This document shows positions 48,556 through 48,629 of a stretch of 48,629 nt of DNA, piece by piece (positions within the stretch are counted from its first letter, which is position 1; every line of letters starts with the position of its first letter). The DNA comes from an uncultured Limosilactobacillus sp. (GTDB lineage: Bacteria > Bacillota > Bacilli > Lactobacillales > Lactobacillaceae): assembly GCF_934202705.1 (NCBI RefSeq), contig NZ_CAKPYE010000013.1:1-48629 (forward strand), given 5' to 3'. A program made the translations under genes and the position numbers. The notes below the pieces were generated by a model that saw only the letters and a list, made by a program, of their open reading frames with translations, was not told the DNA's origin and did no database searches.

Positions 48556-48629
48556 TTGTGTTGTGTTGTGTTGTGTTGTGTTGTGTTGTGTTGTGTTGTG
48601 TTGTGTTGTGTTGTGTTGTGTTGTGTTGT
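48556..48629. repeat. Pentanucleotide tandem repeat (TTGTG)n upstream of hsdM, cut by the window end
   Basis: 14 complete TTGTG copies and four bases of a fifteenth, without a single interruption, run up to the last base. Read toward hsdM the unit is CACAA. The five-base unit contains no stop codon in any frame. True copy number is unknown because the sequence ends here. Confidence 0.95.

Overview
The window looks like the chromosome of a lactic acid bacterium of the family Lactobacillaceae. Evidence: strong AGGAGG-type ribosome sites with frequent TTG and GTG starts, an LPXTG surface protein with a YSIRK-like leader, a KxYKxGKxW signal peptide, the acetolactate synthase/decarboxylase pair, a 2-hydroxyacid dehydrogenase of the lactate/malate family and a single-domain glutamate-cysteine ligase. 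A heterofermentative genus such as Limosilactobacillus is a reasonable guess, but nothing here fixes the species.

Layout. 1-92 is the start of a secreted protein that runs off the left edge. 241-9128 (minus strand) is an AT-rich exopolysaccharide operon: priming sugar-phosphate transferase, GT2 transferase, DUF4422 transferase, Wzy-like polymerase, Wzz/CpsC-like chain-length protein, galactofuranosyltransferase-like protein, GT14-type branching transferase, UDP-galactopyranose mutase and Wzx-like flippase. 9215-36296 is ordinary, higher-GC core genome: recX, a DUF1659/DUF2922 pair, yihY, a very large LTA-synthase-like membrane sulfatase, a BspA-type leucine-rich-repeat LPXTG protein, map, flavodoxin, gtrA, UDP-GlcNAc 2-epimerase, a tRNA-Arg(CCU), a DEAD-box helicase, an oxidoreductase, a LOG-family hydrolase, a hydroxyacid dehydrogenase, glutamate-cysteine ligase, a DUF915 hydrolase, a small repair cluster (UDG-family protein plus MGMT), an XRE regulator, alsS-alsD and a MATE exporter. 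An SDR oxidoreductase closes this part.

37240-41980 is a graveyard. It holds two oppositely oriented prophage remnants. Each has the C-terminal end of a MuF/SPP1-gp7-type minor head protein and each ends in copies of the same small gene, inactivated differently in the two copies. One remnant carries a JAMM-metalloprotease-like polymorphic-toxin tail followed by a possible immunity gene. A degenerate single type I-E-like CRISPR repeat and an SNF2-helicase remnant lie in the same region.

41979-48437 is a complete type I restriction-modification operon in the order hsdM-hsdS-hsdR on the minus strand. Directly upstream of hsdM, up to the right edge, is a pentanucleotide tract (TTGTG on the plus strand, at least 14 copies). 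It lies in an open frame that ends overlapping the hsdM start, which is the architecture expected of a phase-variable methylation system, although the tract also coincides with the window end.

At least three genes (LTA-synthase-like, MATE, hsdM) have a hairpin plus U-tract directly in front of their ribosome site; for the first two a good promoter lies upstream of the hairpin, suggesting leader attenuation.
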